Assembly: GCA_002690445.1 (NCBI GenBank)
Contig: NZER01000146.1
Coordinates: forward strand, 1 to 41,065
DNA: 41,065 nt
Source: Candidatus Pacearchaeota archaeon
GTDB taxonomy: Archaea; Nanoarchaeota; Nanoarchaeia; Pacearchaeales; GW2011-AR1
Direction: 5' to 3'
The notes beneath the pieces are model-generated. The model was not told where the DNA came from. It made no database searches and was given only the letters and a program-made list of their open reading frames with translations. The position numbers and the translations under genes are program-made. Positions 30,545 to 38,806 of this stretch are shown piece after piece. Within the stretch, counting starts at the first letter, position 1; each line of letters begins with the position of its first letter.

Positions 30545-30634
30545 TGTTATTATAAAATTATATAAACAAAAACCTCATCCTCTACCAAAGAGCGGGGGCC
30601 CTAGTCAGGAGCCCTCGTTTTTTATTAAAAGATT
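30545..30634 (+). promoter_or_regulatory. Conserved leader cassette 3
   Basis: TG-T-TATTAT (30545-30553), 17 bases, AACCTCATCC (30571-30580), then TACCAAAGAGCGGG leading into a hairpin, and TTTTTTATTAAAA before ATG 30635. The order and spacing match the leaders at 20497 and 27263. Confidence 0.65.
30593..30623 (+). terminator. Intrinsic terminator/attenuator before 30635
   Basis: CGGGGGC (30593-30599) pairs with GCCCTCG (30611-30617), one G-U pair, followed by six T. It lies between the leader promoter and the gene it should serve, 11 bases before the start codon. Confidence 0.75.
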
Positions 30635-31087
30635 ATGTTCAAACAAATAACAGCAAAATTACTAGGAATAGGTCGCAATACACAACCATCAGCAGTCAGC
30701 GATCTCGGTGATGTTCAGCCTTTTTTCGATGATGTCGGAAGACAAGTTACTTATCCATATCAAGTGAGGGATCTTCTATCAACAGCATATGTATCACTCA
30801 CCACGGGAACGGAGGCAACTTTATTAACAGGTCAAGCAAGCACTTTCCGAGACTTGGTGAGTGTGATTTGCGCAAATTCATCTACTGTAGCGGCCTCAGT
30901 TGATTTTAGAGATGCTACAGGCGGCGGCGTAGTTTTAACTCTCGAAGTTCCAGCTAACAGTACAGCTGGTGCTACCTTCACTTCACCACTAAGACAGAAT
31001 GAATCAGCTAATACATGGACTGCTGATATGAATGATTTAACTGGTACAACAGTGAATGTGGCGGCTCAATTCGTAGATAACATTTAA
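30635..31087 (+). CDS. Putative structural protein (150 residues)
   Basis: The 150-residue protein has a short basic start and then an alternating beta pattern rich in Thr/Ala/Val with Gly-rich turns (RDATGGGVVLTLEVPANSTAG near 92-112), typical of small jelly-roll-like head decoration or completion proteins. It precedes three tiny Lys-rich genes and the scaffold-capsid pair. Decoration protein is a guess from form and place. Confidence 0.5.
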   Translation: MFKQITAKLLGIGRNTQPSAVSDLGDVQPFFDDVGRQVTYPYQVRDLLSTAYVSLTTGTEATLLTGQASTFRDLVSVICANSSTVAASVDFRDATGGGVVLTLEVPANSTAGATFTSPLRQNESANTWTADMNDLTGTTVNVAAQFVDNI

Positions 31088-31088
31088 T

Positions 31089-31145
31089 ATGCCCAAAGGA
31101 ATAGGATACAAAGGTAAAAAAAGTCGCAAAAAGAAAAAGAAATAA
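31089..31145 (+). CDS. 18-residue Lys-rich peptide
   Basis: MPKGIGYKGKKSRKKKKK starts one base after the previous stop. It is extremely basic, like tiny DNA-condensing or virion peptides found in some phages. It is the first of three successive MP-starting basic small genes, which makes real translation more likely than its length alone suggests. Confidence 0.45.
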   Translation: MPKGIGYKGKKSRKKKKK

Positions 31146-31149
31146 TATT

Positions 31150-31314
31150 ATGCCAAAACAAACAAAGGTACGATCTACCACTCACTTTCCTCAGGGTAAG
31201 ATGCATTCTGTTTCTGTATCTTCACCAACCCACTTCCCACAAGGCACTTCCAAGATGATGATGCAATCCGAAGGGATGATGAAACGCATGATGAAGACGC
31301 CAAAAGCAAAATAA
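31150..31314 (+). CDS. 54-residue Met/Lys-rich peptide with HFPQG repeat
   Basis: The peptide starts MPKQTK and has two copies of THFPQG (about residues 11-16 and 27-32), then a Met/Lys-rich helix (KMMMQ...MMKRMMK). Spacing of one base to the next ATG and AT-rich, SD-less starts match its neighbours. It may bind DNA or capsid. No family is recognised. Confidence 0.45.
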   Translation: MPKQTKVRSTTHFPQGKMHSVSVSSPTHFPQGTSKMMMQSEGMMKRMMKTPKAK

Positions 31315-31315
31315 T

Positions 31316-31453
31316 ATGCCACATCTAGATAATTTAAAGAGAGTAAGGCCTATCGTCATGAGAAAGCCAACCAAGCATACCCATGAAGGTAACGTCAAAA
31401 AGATGAAGGTAATGAGGGGAAAGATGCCGAAGAAGATGGCACTTATAAATTAA
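31316..31453 (+). CDS. 45-residue Lys/Met-rich basic peptide
   Basis: The peptide starts MPHLDN and is dominated by Lys, Arg and Met (VMRKPTKHTHEG...KKMKVMRGKMPKK). It is the third basic peptide in a row before the scaffold gene. The set may act in DNA packing or capsid assembly. No family is recognised. Confidence 0.45.
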   Translation: MPHLDNLKRVRPIVMRKPTKHTHEGNVKKMKVMRGKMPKKMALIN

Positions 31454-31510
31454 TTAGCTGAGAGCAAACTCGTTAAAAGCAACAGTCGAAGACAAAACTT
31501 CAATAAAAAA

Positions 31511-32188
31511 ATGAGTAAGGAAATAGAAGTAGACAAGAGGTTCTTGCCCTCAAAGGAAGGCGCAGCTAGTGAGCCCGAAAAAAAAGCAAGTAAAGAGCAA
31601 CCTTTTCAAAGCGAAACTGAAAGCAAGGAGGATGAGGTAAATAATGATTCCGAATTGTTGGCAGAAAAAGAGGCCGAGTTATCGGCATTACAAAAACAAA
31701 CCATCGAACTCCAAAAGCAAAAAGAGCATTGGAGGGAGAAATATGAGCGAGACGTTAAAGAAAACGCCGCTCCACCTTCTGAGCCTGTTGAGGAGGAGTA
31801 TGTGACTGACGAGGGACAAGCACTGCGTAAAGAACTGGCTGGCCTAAAGAGTGAAATATCAACCTTTAAGCGAAACCAGGAAAAAACCGGTGTATACAGC
31901 AAGTACCCACAGCTAGAGGATAAGGAGGAAGAATTCAAAGAATTCCAGTCCGAATATCCTGATGTGCCGTTGGAGAAAGTTGCTAAAGTCTTCCTTGTTG
32001 AAAAGGACCTGTTGGACAAGAAGCCTATTAAGAGAAAAGGCCTCGAAAAACCAACATCCGGCACAAAAGCTCCACCAAGCACAGGTATGTCTGTAGAAGA
32101 AGTTCAACAGATTAGAACTACCCAACCAAGGCGTTACATAGAGATGCTAAAGAAGGGTCAGATCAAAACTGGGAAAATGTATTCTTAG
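31511..32188 (+). CDS. Probable scaffolding protein
   Basis: The 225-residue protein is highly charged, Glu/Lys-rich and largely coiled coil (about residues 45-125), followed by a more hydrophobic helix and a basic C-terminus (RRYIEMLKKGQIKTGKMYS) of the kind that docks on coat protein. It lies directly before the major capsid gene. Scaffolds drive prohead assembly and leave before or during packaging. The composition and place support the call strongly; no specific signature is needed or seen. Confidence 0.75.
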   Translation: MSKEIEVDKRFLPSKEGAASEPEKKASKEQPFQSETESKEDEVNNDSELLAEKEAELSALQKQTIELQKQKEHWREKYERDVKENAAPPSEPVEEEYVTDEGQALRKELAGLKSEISTFKRNQEKTGVYSKYPQLEDKEEEFKEFQSEYPDVPLEKVAKVFLVEKDLLDKKPIKRKGLEKPTSGTKAPPSTGMSVEEVQQIRTTQPRRYIEMLKKGQIKTGKMYS

Positions 32189-32224
32189 ACTGGGGTCGCA
32201 GATCGTGACAATTAAAATAAGAAA

Positions 32225-33523
32225 ATGGCATTAGCTAATTTCGGTGAGCAGTTTGCTGCTAAGACTCTACGAAAGTTTTATCAGACCGCTGTTACACCTG
32301 CTATAACCAACACTAACTACGAAGGTGAGATCCAGAAGGCTGGTGACAGGGTAAGCATCCTATCATTCCTTTCGGATATCACTCTAAGTGACTATACCGC
32401 TAACACCGACATGAACGTCGAGACTATCGTGGATGACGAGGACCAATTGGTCGTTGAGAAGAGACGCTACTACAGCTTTCCTCTTGATCGTCTTGAGGAC
32501 CTTTTCACCTACGCTGATGACGTAGCCGATACTCTAACCGAGAACGCCGCTAAAGTAATCGAGCGTGACATTGACTCTTACGTCATTGAGAACGCCCAAT
32601 TCTCCAAAGCTGGTAGCTGGGTAGGTATCGACATCCGTGTCGCTGGTTCAGGTCAGACTATGGCATCCATAGTTACAACCGCTGCTGGTGGAACTCTAAC
32701 CCTAAACGGCAACTCTGCCGCTGCAGGTAACTTGGTTCCTGTTGAGCACGGTGATGGTACTCTTGACCACATCGGTTTCCAGGACCCACAAGACTTGAAT
32801 AAAGGTATCCGACTAACTTCTGGAACAACTCACGCAACTGAGTGGTACAGAATTACCGCTGTTACTTCTACTCAAGTAGCTACAATCGAGAACTGGGATT
32901 CAGCCATCGCTGGAAGTGATATTCCAAACGGTGACATCCTAAGAGGTCTTGGTGGTGGTGAAGAGTTCACTTCTGCACAGAACACTGACGGTAAAGTAAC
33001 TACTGAAGCTGGATGGGGCTGGGAATTCCAGGCTGGTCGAGCAACAGCGCTTGCTGCCGGCACAGTTTATGAGCAAGTTACGGAAGTAGCTGAGGATCTA
33101 GACAGGAATGAGATTCCTGACACAGATCGTCACTTGACCGTACCTCCTGCCTTCGTGAAAGTATTGAAGCAAGCAGCAGAGCTGCAACCTGCTATTGCAA
33201 TGGCTTATGAGGGAGTGATCTTGAACGGTAAGGTTGGTCGCGTCGGAGGATTCGACGTTCACCAAGCTGCAGGCGTTCGAGTATCTACTCGTCTTGAGAA
33301 ATCAACAGCAACCGCTGACATGGTTCTTTCTGACGGTAGCCGCTCTCACCAAATCCTTGCAAACCACATCTCAATGATCACTTTCGCCTACAAGTGGGCA
33401 GAGTCTCGAGTTGTGGACGCAGAGGATCAGTTTGCTAAGAAGTACCAGGGATTGCACCTATATGGCGCATTAGTTCCTGCACTTCGAAGGAAGTCTGGTT
33501 CAACATTGTTCGTAACAATCTAG
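32225..33523 (+). CDS. Major capsid protein
   Basis: The 432-residue protein directly follows the scaffold and has HK97-fold-like composition. The N-terminal part (YEGEIQKAGDRVSILSFLSDITLSDY...) and the following DEDQLVVEKRRYYSFPLDRLEDLF match the P22-like/large-coat type start, then an inserted beta-rich domain (about 140-270) and a C-terminal spine (DRHLTVPPAFVKVLKQA...FDVHQAAGVRVS...ANHISMITFAYKWAESRVVDAEDQFAKKYQGLHLYGA). It is probably the most abundant virion protein. Codon use is smoother and richer in C-ending codons than in most of the genome, as in highly expressed genes. Confidence 0.85.
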   Translation: MALANFGEQFAAKTLRKFYQTAVTPAITNTNYEGEIQKAGDRVSILSFLSDITLSDYTANTDMNVETIVDDEDQLVVEKRRYYSFPLDRLEDLFTYADDVADTLTENAAKVIERDIDSYVIENAQFSKAGSWVGIDIRVAGSGQTMASIVTTAAGGTLTLNGNSAAAGNLVPVEHGDGTLDHIGFQDPQDLNKGIRLTSGTTHATEWYRITAVTSTQVATIENWDSAIAGSDIPNGDILRGLGGGEEFTSAQNTDGKVTTEAGWGWEFQAGRATALAAGTVYEQVTEVAEDLDRNEIPDTDRHLTVPPAFVKVLKQAAELQPAIAMAYEGVILNGKVGRVGGFDVHQAAGVRVSTRLEKSTATADMVLSDGSRSHQILANHISMITFAYKWAESRVVDAEDQFAKKYQGLHLYGALVPALRRKSGSTLFVTI

Positions 33524-33534
33524 TCGATAGTTAT

Positions 33535-33596
33535 GTAACTCGTTCGTAGGGCAGTAACCAAACCAAACTGCCTTACAACGTTTGGGAATGAGTTAC
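33535..33596 (+). terminator. Two-tier inverted repeat after the capsid gene
   Basis: An outer 11-bp stem with one G-U pair (GTAACTCGTTC 33535-33545 / GAATGAGTTAC 33586-33596) encloses an inner GGCAGT (33550-33555)/ACTGCC (33567-33572). There is no T-run, so it is more likely an mRNA end-stabiliser, a processing site or a weak terminator that sets the capsid apart from the genes behind it. Confidence 0.5.
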
Positions 33597-33606
33597 CAAA
33601 AAAATT

Positions 33607-34176
33607 ATGTTCATACCCAAAAGATTAGTTAAGTGGTTCTTTAATATCTACTTCAAATACCGACCACCTGAAATGGTCCAATACTGGAAAAAAGGTGATA
33701 GTGCCCGCGCAAAGGTAACTAAGGGTGAAGATGGCGCTACTAGAATGCACATCGAAGGTGAGAAATATGAATACCCTGGTTTTCCAAGGGGACATATTTT
33801 AACCAAGTCACTCGCTAAGGTTAAGAAAAAGATCAAACAAAAGTTCTTTAACACAGTGTTCGATGAGCTTAAGAGTATGGATGATGAAGCTGGATATGAC
33901 ATGGTCCCACCAGAAAACATGGTCCCACCAGTTAGAGAGCTATATCGAGCTCTGGATGAGCTTGAGAATGCTGAGGTTATTCCAGATATGAAGGGACGGA
34001 TCAGATTGATTAAAAAGGTTATTACTTTCTTTCTTCAGGAGGATGATGCCTACCGCATGAGATGGCAGTGGATTATGGAGAGGATCAACATGAAAAAGGT
34101 GAAGCTAACGAAGGCAGATAAGTACTACTTTCGAGGCAAGTATTTCAAAGTAGACCACGACAAATTTGATTACTAA
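33607..34176 (+). CDS. Hypothetical 189-residue structural-region protein
   Basis: A basic, aromatic-rich protein, mainly helical: an N-terminal amphipathic stretch (MFIPKRLVKWFFNIYFKYR), a Lys-rich middle (KVKKKIKQKFFNTVFDEL) and a C-terminal helix bundle with KYYFRGKYFKVDHDKFDY. A short Met-Val-Pro-Pro-Glu-Asn phrase occurs twice near residues 100-110. Place between capsid and propeller-like gene suggests a connector or head-completion role. No family is recognised. Confidence 0.55.
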   Translation: MFIPKRLVKWFFNIYFKYRPPEMVQYWKKGDSARAKVTKGEDGATRMHIEGEKYEYPGFPRGHILTKSLAKVKKKIKQKFFNTVFDELKSMDDEAGYDMVPPENMVPPVRELYRALDELENAEVIPDMKGRIRLIKKVITFFLQEDDAYRMRWQWIMERINMKKVKLTKADKYYFRGKYFKVDHDKFDY

Positions 34177-35640
34177 ATGGCACAAATACCCTATCTAATT
34201 AAATCATTCAGAGGTGGCGTCAGTGACGAGAATGACAAAGGTGTAGAAGGTTCTTTCAAGAACGGAGAAGCCCTGAACATTCACGGACGTGATGACATCA
34301 TCACCGGTAAACAAGCTATGTCCACTGTGGATGGTGGTTTGGTTACGGACCTTATTCAATTCTTTGTACCTGCAGCTGACGGCTCTACATACTGTTTTGG
34401 TAATACAGGCAGTATCTATGTCAGAAGTGGTGATAACGACTGGAGTTTCGCTTACAACGATGAGAATGGTGCGATTAGAGGAGCTGCTGAATGGCAGTTC
34501 GATGATGCTACTAACTATCTATTCTGGGCTACCAGTACCTCGATAGCTAGAAAGCTAATCCCTGGTGATACTACCCTACCCTGGGCTGATGCTACCCAAG
34601 ACCATAAGGTTGAGGGAATAAGCAGTACCGAGTGGCACACGATGAATAATATGTCCGGCGTTCTAGGCATTGCTAATGGTGAAGACCTAGCTACGTTCAG
34701 TTTCGGAAATGACTTTAATCCCTTTGCCGTGAATCTTCGTCCTGGCAATCGCATCAAGTCATTAGAAGAACGAGATGATTACGCCATCCTTGGTTCAGAA
34801 AGATTGGATCAGGCAGAAGAAGGCCATATTTGGTCATGGATCACTTCGGCCACTAACTTTGTTCAGAAGAAGCGAATACCAGCCAAGGGTGTTAATGCGA
34901 TTATCAATGCTGAATTGATGATACTTCAAGCAGGAACTGATGGAGAGCTGTTCTTCTCAGATTTTGTTGAATCAGTGCCGATAATTAACATCCCAGGAGG
35001 AGGACAAGTTAATCCTGGAGGTGTGACCATTGAGGACAATCTGGCTCTATTTGGTGTGTACGGAGGAACTAACCCTGGAATCTGGTCTTACGGCCGTTCT
35101 AAGAAGAATCGACCCTTTGCCCTTAACTATGATTATCGCCTCGCACAAGACGTCTCAGGTAGCACTATAAGCACTGTGGGAGCCATAGCTAACATTAGCG
35201 GTGTCCTATTAGCTTCGTGGGGTACGACAGATGGCTCAACCTCTGACTACGGAGTTGATCAGGTGAATACGACAACCAAAGCTAATGCCATATACGAAGG
35301 ACTAGAGTTCGATGATGGCGGGCCGTTCCTTAAGAAGATGTTCGATACTGTTAAGCTAACGATGACTGCCCTAGCAACAGGAACATCGATATCAGTACGG
35401 TTTAAACCAGACAAGGCTACAACAGGAGGCGCCAGTTCAGCTGGAGCCGGCTGGAGATACGCAGTTACAGGAGGTAATGAGACTACATTCTCAGAAACCG
35501 ATGCCACTGAAGCTATATTCATGATCGGTGATGTAGCGAAGGTTTATGAAGTAGCCGTTGATTTAAATGCTAGTAGCAACACTAGCCCTGAGATCCTATC
35601 GGTAACCACATACGTATCAGATCAAAGATATGAGTATTAA
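34177..35640 (+). CDS. Propeller-like tail hub candidate
   Basis: The 487-residue protein starts one base after the previous stop. It has a regular blade-like beta pattern with repeated G-S-x-Y and W-containing strands (TGSIYVRSGDNDWSFAY, GVLGIANGEDLATFSFG, GIWSYGRSKK), the form of beta-propeller hub proteins in short-tailed phages (P22 gp10 type). The C-terminus has a beta-sandwich-like region. It lies ahead of the glycine-rich adhesin candidate and the gp4-like connector. The hub call rests on fold pattern and gene order. Confidence 0.6.
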   Translation: MAQIPYLIKSFRGGVSDENDKGVEGSFKNGEALNIHGRDDIITGKQAMSTVDGGLVTDLIQFFVPAADGSTYCFGNTGSIYVRSGDNDWSFAYNDENGAIRGAAEWQFDDATNYLFWATSTSIARKLIPGDTTLPWADATQDHKVEGISSTEWHTMNNMSGVLGIANGEDLATFSFGNDFNPFAVNLRPGNRIKSLEERDDYAILGSERLDQAEEGHIWSWITSATNFVQKKRIPAKGVNAIINAELMILQAGTDGELFFSDFVESVPIINIPGGGQVNPGGVTIEDNLALFGVYGGTNPGIWSYGRSKKNRPFALNYDYRLAQDVSGSTISTVGAIANISGVLLASWGTTDGSTSDYGVDQVNTTTKANAIYEGLEFDDGGPFLKKMFDTVKLTMTALATGTSISVRFKPDKATTGGASSAGAGWRYAVTGGNETTFSETDATEAIFMIGDVAKVYEVAVDLNASSNTSPEILSVTTYVSDQRYEY

Positions 35641-36628
35641 ATCAAAAAAAAATCGAACGAAACCTGATCAAGAGCTTCCTTCAAATCAACAGAAGCCAGG
35701 GGGTTTTTCGGCTTTTGCTTTTAATATTGATGCCAAAGGGAATATAATGCCTACTTCAGCGATACCCTCTATTAACACAGTCTTTGGAGGAGATGGTAGT
35801 GATGGTGATCTGAAGGTGTCTAGCGGTACAACCACGCTTGATCTAGCGTCAACTTCTCTTTTTATAAAAAATTATCAATCAATTTCTATATCAGAAACAG
35901 GTAAATTAGCCTTTTCTAATCCATCTAGTAACGGCACAGTCATTATCTTGAACTGTCGAGAAAACGCCGTCATATCATCTACACAGCCTGCTATTGATGT
36001 TTCTAGTTTGGGTGGTGCAAGTGCAACGCCAGGAATCAGTTTATATCAAGGCGTTACTGCCAATGATGGTGGTGACAGCACAAACCCGACCGGAGGTGCA
36101 GCAGGTACAGCCACGTCAGTAGTTAAATCTTCTGGAATCTTGTTTCTCCAATGTGGAGGTGGAGGAGGATTAGGGTCCTTCAGTTTAGCTGGCGGTGCTG
36201 GAGGCGGTGCCTTAGGGATACTTGTAGCAGGTGATCTGACGTTTACAGGAACAATAGATGCAAATGGTGCCAATGGTACTTCTAGTGGTGACGCAGGCTC
36301 AGGTGGCGGCGCTGGAGGCAGTGTATATACCTTATTTACGTCAGCTATTTCAACAGCAGGCACAATAAACACAAATGGTGGAGCTGGCGGCGGTTCTGGT
36401 AGTAACAGTTCAGATGGAGGTGGTGGTGGCGGCTCAAACAGAGTCTCAGGTGGCGCAGGAGGAGATGGCAATGCTTCTGGAAATGGTACTGATGGTACTG
36501 CAGGGACTACCGATGATGGTACGGGTGGTGCAGGCGGCACAGGTGGTACTGGCGCCGGAGATAATGCTGGAGGAGCCGGTGGAGGTGCTGGTGGATACAT
36601 TGTCGTAAGTAAAAACACACTATATTAA
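35630..36628 (+). CDS. Glycine-rich adhesin-like protein
   Basis: The 332-residue protein overlaps the hub gene by 11 bases. After a polar N-terminus and a beta-helix-like part (about 55-125), the last 160 residues are dominated by GG, GGAGG and GGxGG runs separated by short Ser/Thr/Asn/Asp-rich segments. Gly-rich runs of this form make polyglycine-II sandwiches in the receptor-binding tip adhesins of T-even phages such as S16 gp38. It is therefore a candidate receptor-binding protein. The reverse strand has a long Pro-rich open frame here that is only a composition effect. Confidence 0.65.
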   Translation: MSIKSKKNRTKPDQELPSNQQKPGGFSAFAFNIDAKGNIMPTSAIPSINTVFGGDGSDGDLKVSSGTTTLDLASTSLFIKNYQSISISETGKLAFSNPSSNGTVIILNCRENAVISSTQPAIDVSSLGGASATPGISLYQGVTANDGGDSTNPTGGAAGTATSVVKSSGILFLQCGGGGGLGSFSLAGGAGGGALGILVAGDLTFTGTIDANGANGTSSGDAGSGGGAGGSVYTLFTSAISTAGTINTNGGAGGGSGSNSSDGGGGGGSNRVSGGAGGDGNASGNGTDGTAGTTDDGTGGAGGTGGTGAGDNAGGAGGGAGGYIVVSKNTLY

Positions 36629-36631
36629 ACA

Positions 36632-37333
36632 ATGATAAGAACTACAGGAGATATAGAGACAGAGTTTTTGGTAAGGATGCAACAGTCAACTACTGTGGCC
36701 TTCATTACCGACACAATTTTAGATGACTGGGTTGATCAGGCTCATGTTTGGGCCTCAGCCTACAAGAAGTGGCCTTTCACAGAAGGTCGTAACAGTACTA
36801 CCTACGCAAGCGTAGAGGAGTTTGTTTATCCAGAGGGCTTTAAGTCAGACAGTATTCGCTACCTGAAAGTAGGCACCAAGAGACTAAAGAAGGTGCTCTT
36901 TAGGGAATATCAAAACTACAGAGAGGACTCCGATACAGGAGAGGATCTTATCTTCTCGGATTTCGGTGGTCTTTATTACATAAATCCTAATGCAGATATA
37001 TCAGGCACTGTCACAGCCTATGGCCAGTTCACACCTAGAGACTTCGATAGGACTGACTTAACAGAGGTCACAGTCTTCAGTGATAGGGAAGAAGAAGGCA
37101 ATGAAGCCATCATTGAAAAGATGATGAACTACGCCAAGACACGAGAGAAGAAGTTTGCAGAGGCAGATGCCCATGACCTAAGAGCTAAAACGATGTTAGA
37201 GGAGGTATGGAAACGTATCACCGATGAACAATTTGGTTATCAGGGACACAAGTCAGCTGGTATATGGCAAAGAATAGATGTCGAACGGGGAGCTAGAGTA
37301 AGCGACCTCGATATAGAAGATAGATTTTTTTAA
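36632..37333 (+). CDS. Head-tail connector, P22 gp4-like adaptor
   Basis: The 233-residue protein follows the P22 gp4-type plan: an N-terminal helix pair with FITDTILDDWVDQAHVWASAYKKWPF, a beta core (VEEFVYPEGFKSDSIRYLKV...LYYINPNADISGTVTAYGQF) and a long C-terminal helix (EAIIEKMMNYAKTREKKFAEADAHDL). Such proteins form a ring below the portal and close the head. The call is by fold pattern and position. Confidence 0.65.
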   Translation: MIRTTGDIETEFLVRMQQSTTVAFITDTILDDWVDQAHVWASAYKKWPFTEGRNSTTYASVEEFVYPEGFKSDSIRYLKVGTKRLKKVLFREYQNYREDSDTGEDLIFSDFGGLYYINPNADISGTVTAYGQFTPRDFDRTDLTEVTVFSDREEEGNEAIIEKMMNYAKTREKKFAEADAHDLRAKTMLEEVWKRITDEQFGYQGHKSAGIWQRIDVERGARVSDLDIEDRFF

Positions 37334-37336
37334 ACT

Positions 37337-38806
37337 ATGGCTAATAATCAAGATAGATTAAGAACATTAAGGGATCGGCTTATGCAAGCTGAGAAGGATG
37401 TTTCTCTAAACCTTCCACCTGAAATAAGAGGAGACCAAGCAAGGATTACTTCGAGGGCGTTAGGTAGCGCTGCTTTTCAGATTGGCGCTCTCCCAACACA
37501 GAAGGTAGCTGGCACCGACTTTACCGGTTTTCAGCTAGGACAACAGAAGCTACAAGCACAGTTATCAGAACTCGAGGGTGCCGGCCTAGCAGTCAATGTA
37601 CCAACACTCCAAGGTTTGTTTGGTGAGACGGCCGCAGCTCCCAGCCCAGTTCAGCCAAAGACTTCGGTATCTGGGTTGGCTGCACCGGCACAAGCAGGTC
37701 CTGTGCCTGTCAGTGGGCCTGTAGGTGGCCCTACAGCGCCCGCACAGCCTGCTCCTGCCCCTGCAGGTGTAACGGCTCCACTGGGCTCTACAGAGCGCAC
37801 ACAGCAACTTATTCAACAAGGTAATATAGCCGGTCAGAGAGCTGCTCAAACTACAGGAATCCCCTTCACACCCGCTCAACAGGTTACAGCACGAGCGGGG
37901 GCGGGAGCAGCAGTAGCGCCGGGGGCAGAGGTAGCACCTACACCCTCGCCTTTTGAGGATATTAGGGATAGTACTGGGCTCGACATAGATGCAGAAAAAG
38001 CGAAGTCCAGACCTATCGAAGCTCTTACCGACTTTATGAGAGATCTTCTTGAACTAACAGGAGCTGCTGGTGGTGAAGATGCGATCAGTAATCTTAATGA
38101 AGAATTTGAACGACAGAACCAAGAATTAGAAGATATATTAAATGAACGTGATGAGGCTGTTGCCGACATCAATGAAAACCCCTGGTTATCGGAGGGTTTA
38201 CGTTTAAAACAAGAAGCAAGGGCTAGGGATAAATTTGCTAGTCAGATAAAGAATGCCGAGGTAACACAGGCAAACACTTTAGACAGATTAAAGTTGTCTC
38301 AGGATCAACAGCAAGCCCGTATAAAGCAGGTAGAATTTGCAGCTAAAACCGGTATAGACTTCTTGCAGAAACAAGAAGCCTTTGAACAAGGTCAAGTTGA
38401 GTTCCAAGCACAACAGGCATTGAAGGAACTTGTAGAGGAAAGAAAAGCAACTGAGCCTAATATTACCACTCAAACTAGTACTGATGCGTCAGGTAATGTT
38501 ACTGTCACTAGAATAGATAAAAAGACAGGAGAAATAGTAGGCCAAACTTCACTTGGTAAGGTGGGTAAACCTCTGGCTTCGGCTCTTGATTCCCAAAAAG
38601 GACCGTTCCTGACAACAAATTTTTTCCGGACAGTTTTCTCCAGAGATCAATTAATTAAAAAGGTTAAGGAGGGTGGTTTTAACAAAATTAGTAAAAATAG
38701 GGACGAAGAGATAGATGAGTATCTTACTAACTTGTTGAAAATTGTAGAATCTTATCGCAAGGCGGGCTTTACCGACTCCGAAATCCTAGATTTAATGCAA
38801 GGATAA
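37337..38806 (+). CDS. Virion-module protein with Pro/Ala-rich linker and coiled coil
   Basis: The 489-residue protein has an N-terminal helical part, a Pro/Ala-rich low-complexity linker (about residues 95-205: repeated PAP, APA, VAP) and a long coiled coil (about 250-375), then a soluble C-terminal domain (SQKGPFLTTNFFRTVF...YRKAGFTDSEILDLMQG). The layout fits an internal or ejection protein. Its stop overlaps the next gene's ATG. No specific family is recognised. Confidence 0.6.
   Translation: MANNQDRLRTLRDRLMQAEKDVSLNLPPEIRGDQARITSRALGSAAFQIGALPTQKVAGTDFTGFQLGQQKLQAQLSELEGAGLAVNVPTLQGLFGETAAAPSPVQPKTSVSGLAAPAQAGPVPVSGPVGGPTAPAQPAPAPAGVTAPLGSTERTQQLIQQGNIAGQRAAQTTGIPFTPAQQVTARAGAGAAVAPGAEVAPTPSPFEDIRDSTGLDIDAEKAKSRPIEALTDFMRDLLELTGAAGGEDAISNLNEEFERQNQELEDILNERDEAVADINENPWLSEGLRLKQEARARDKFASQIKNAEVTQANTLDRLKLSQDQQQARIKQVEFAAKTGIDFLQKQEAFEQGQVEFQAQQALKELVEERKATEPNITTQTSTDASGNVTVTRIDKKTGEIVGQTSLGKVGKPLASALDSQKGPFLTTNFFRTVFSRDQLIKKVKEGGFNKISKNRDEEIDEYLTNLLKIVESYRKAGFTDSEILDLMQG

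Noticed and set aside
31606..32082. Minus-strand open frame of 158 codons
   Set aside because: Lies antisense to the scaffold gene and is Ser/Phe-rich as expected from the complement of Glu/Lys-rich codons.
36046..36618. Long minus-strand open frame of 190 codons, Pro-rich
   Set aside because: It is the exact reverse of the glycine-rich coding repeats (GGN codons read as NCC) and has no independent support.
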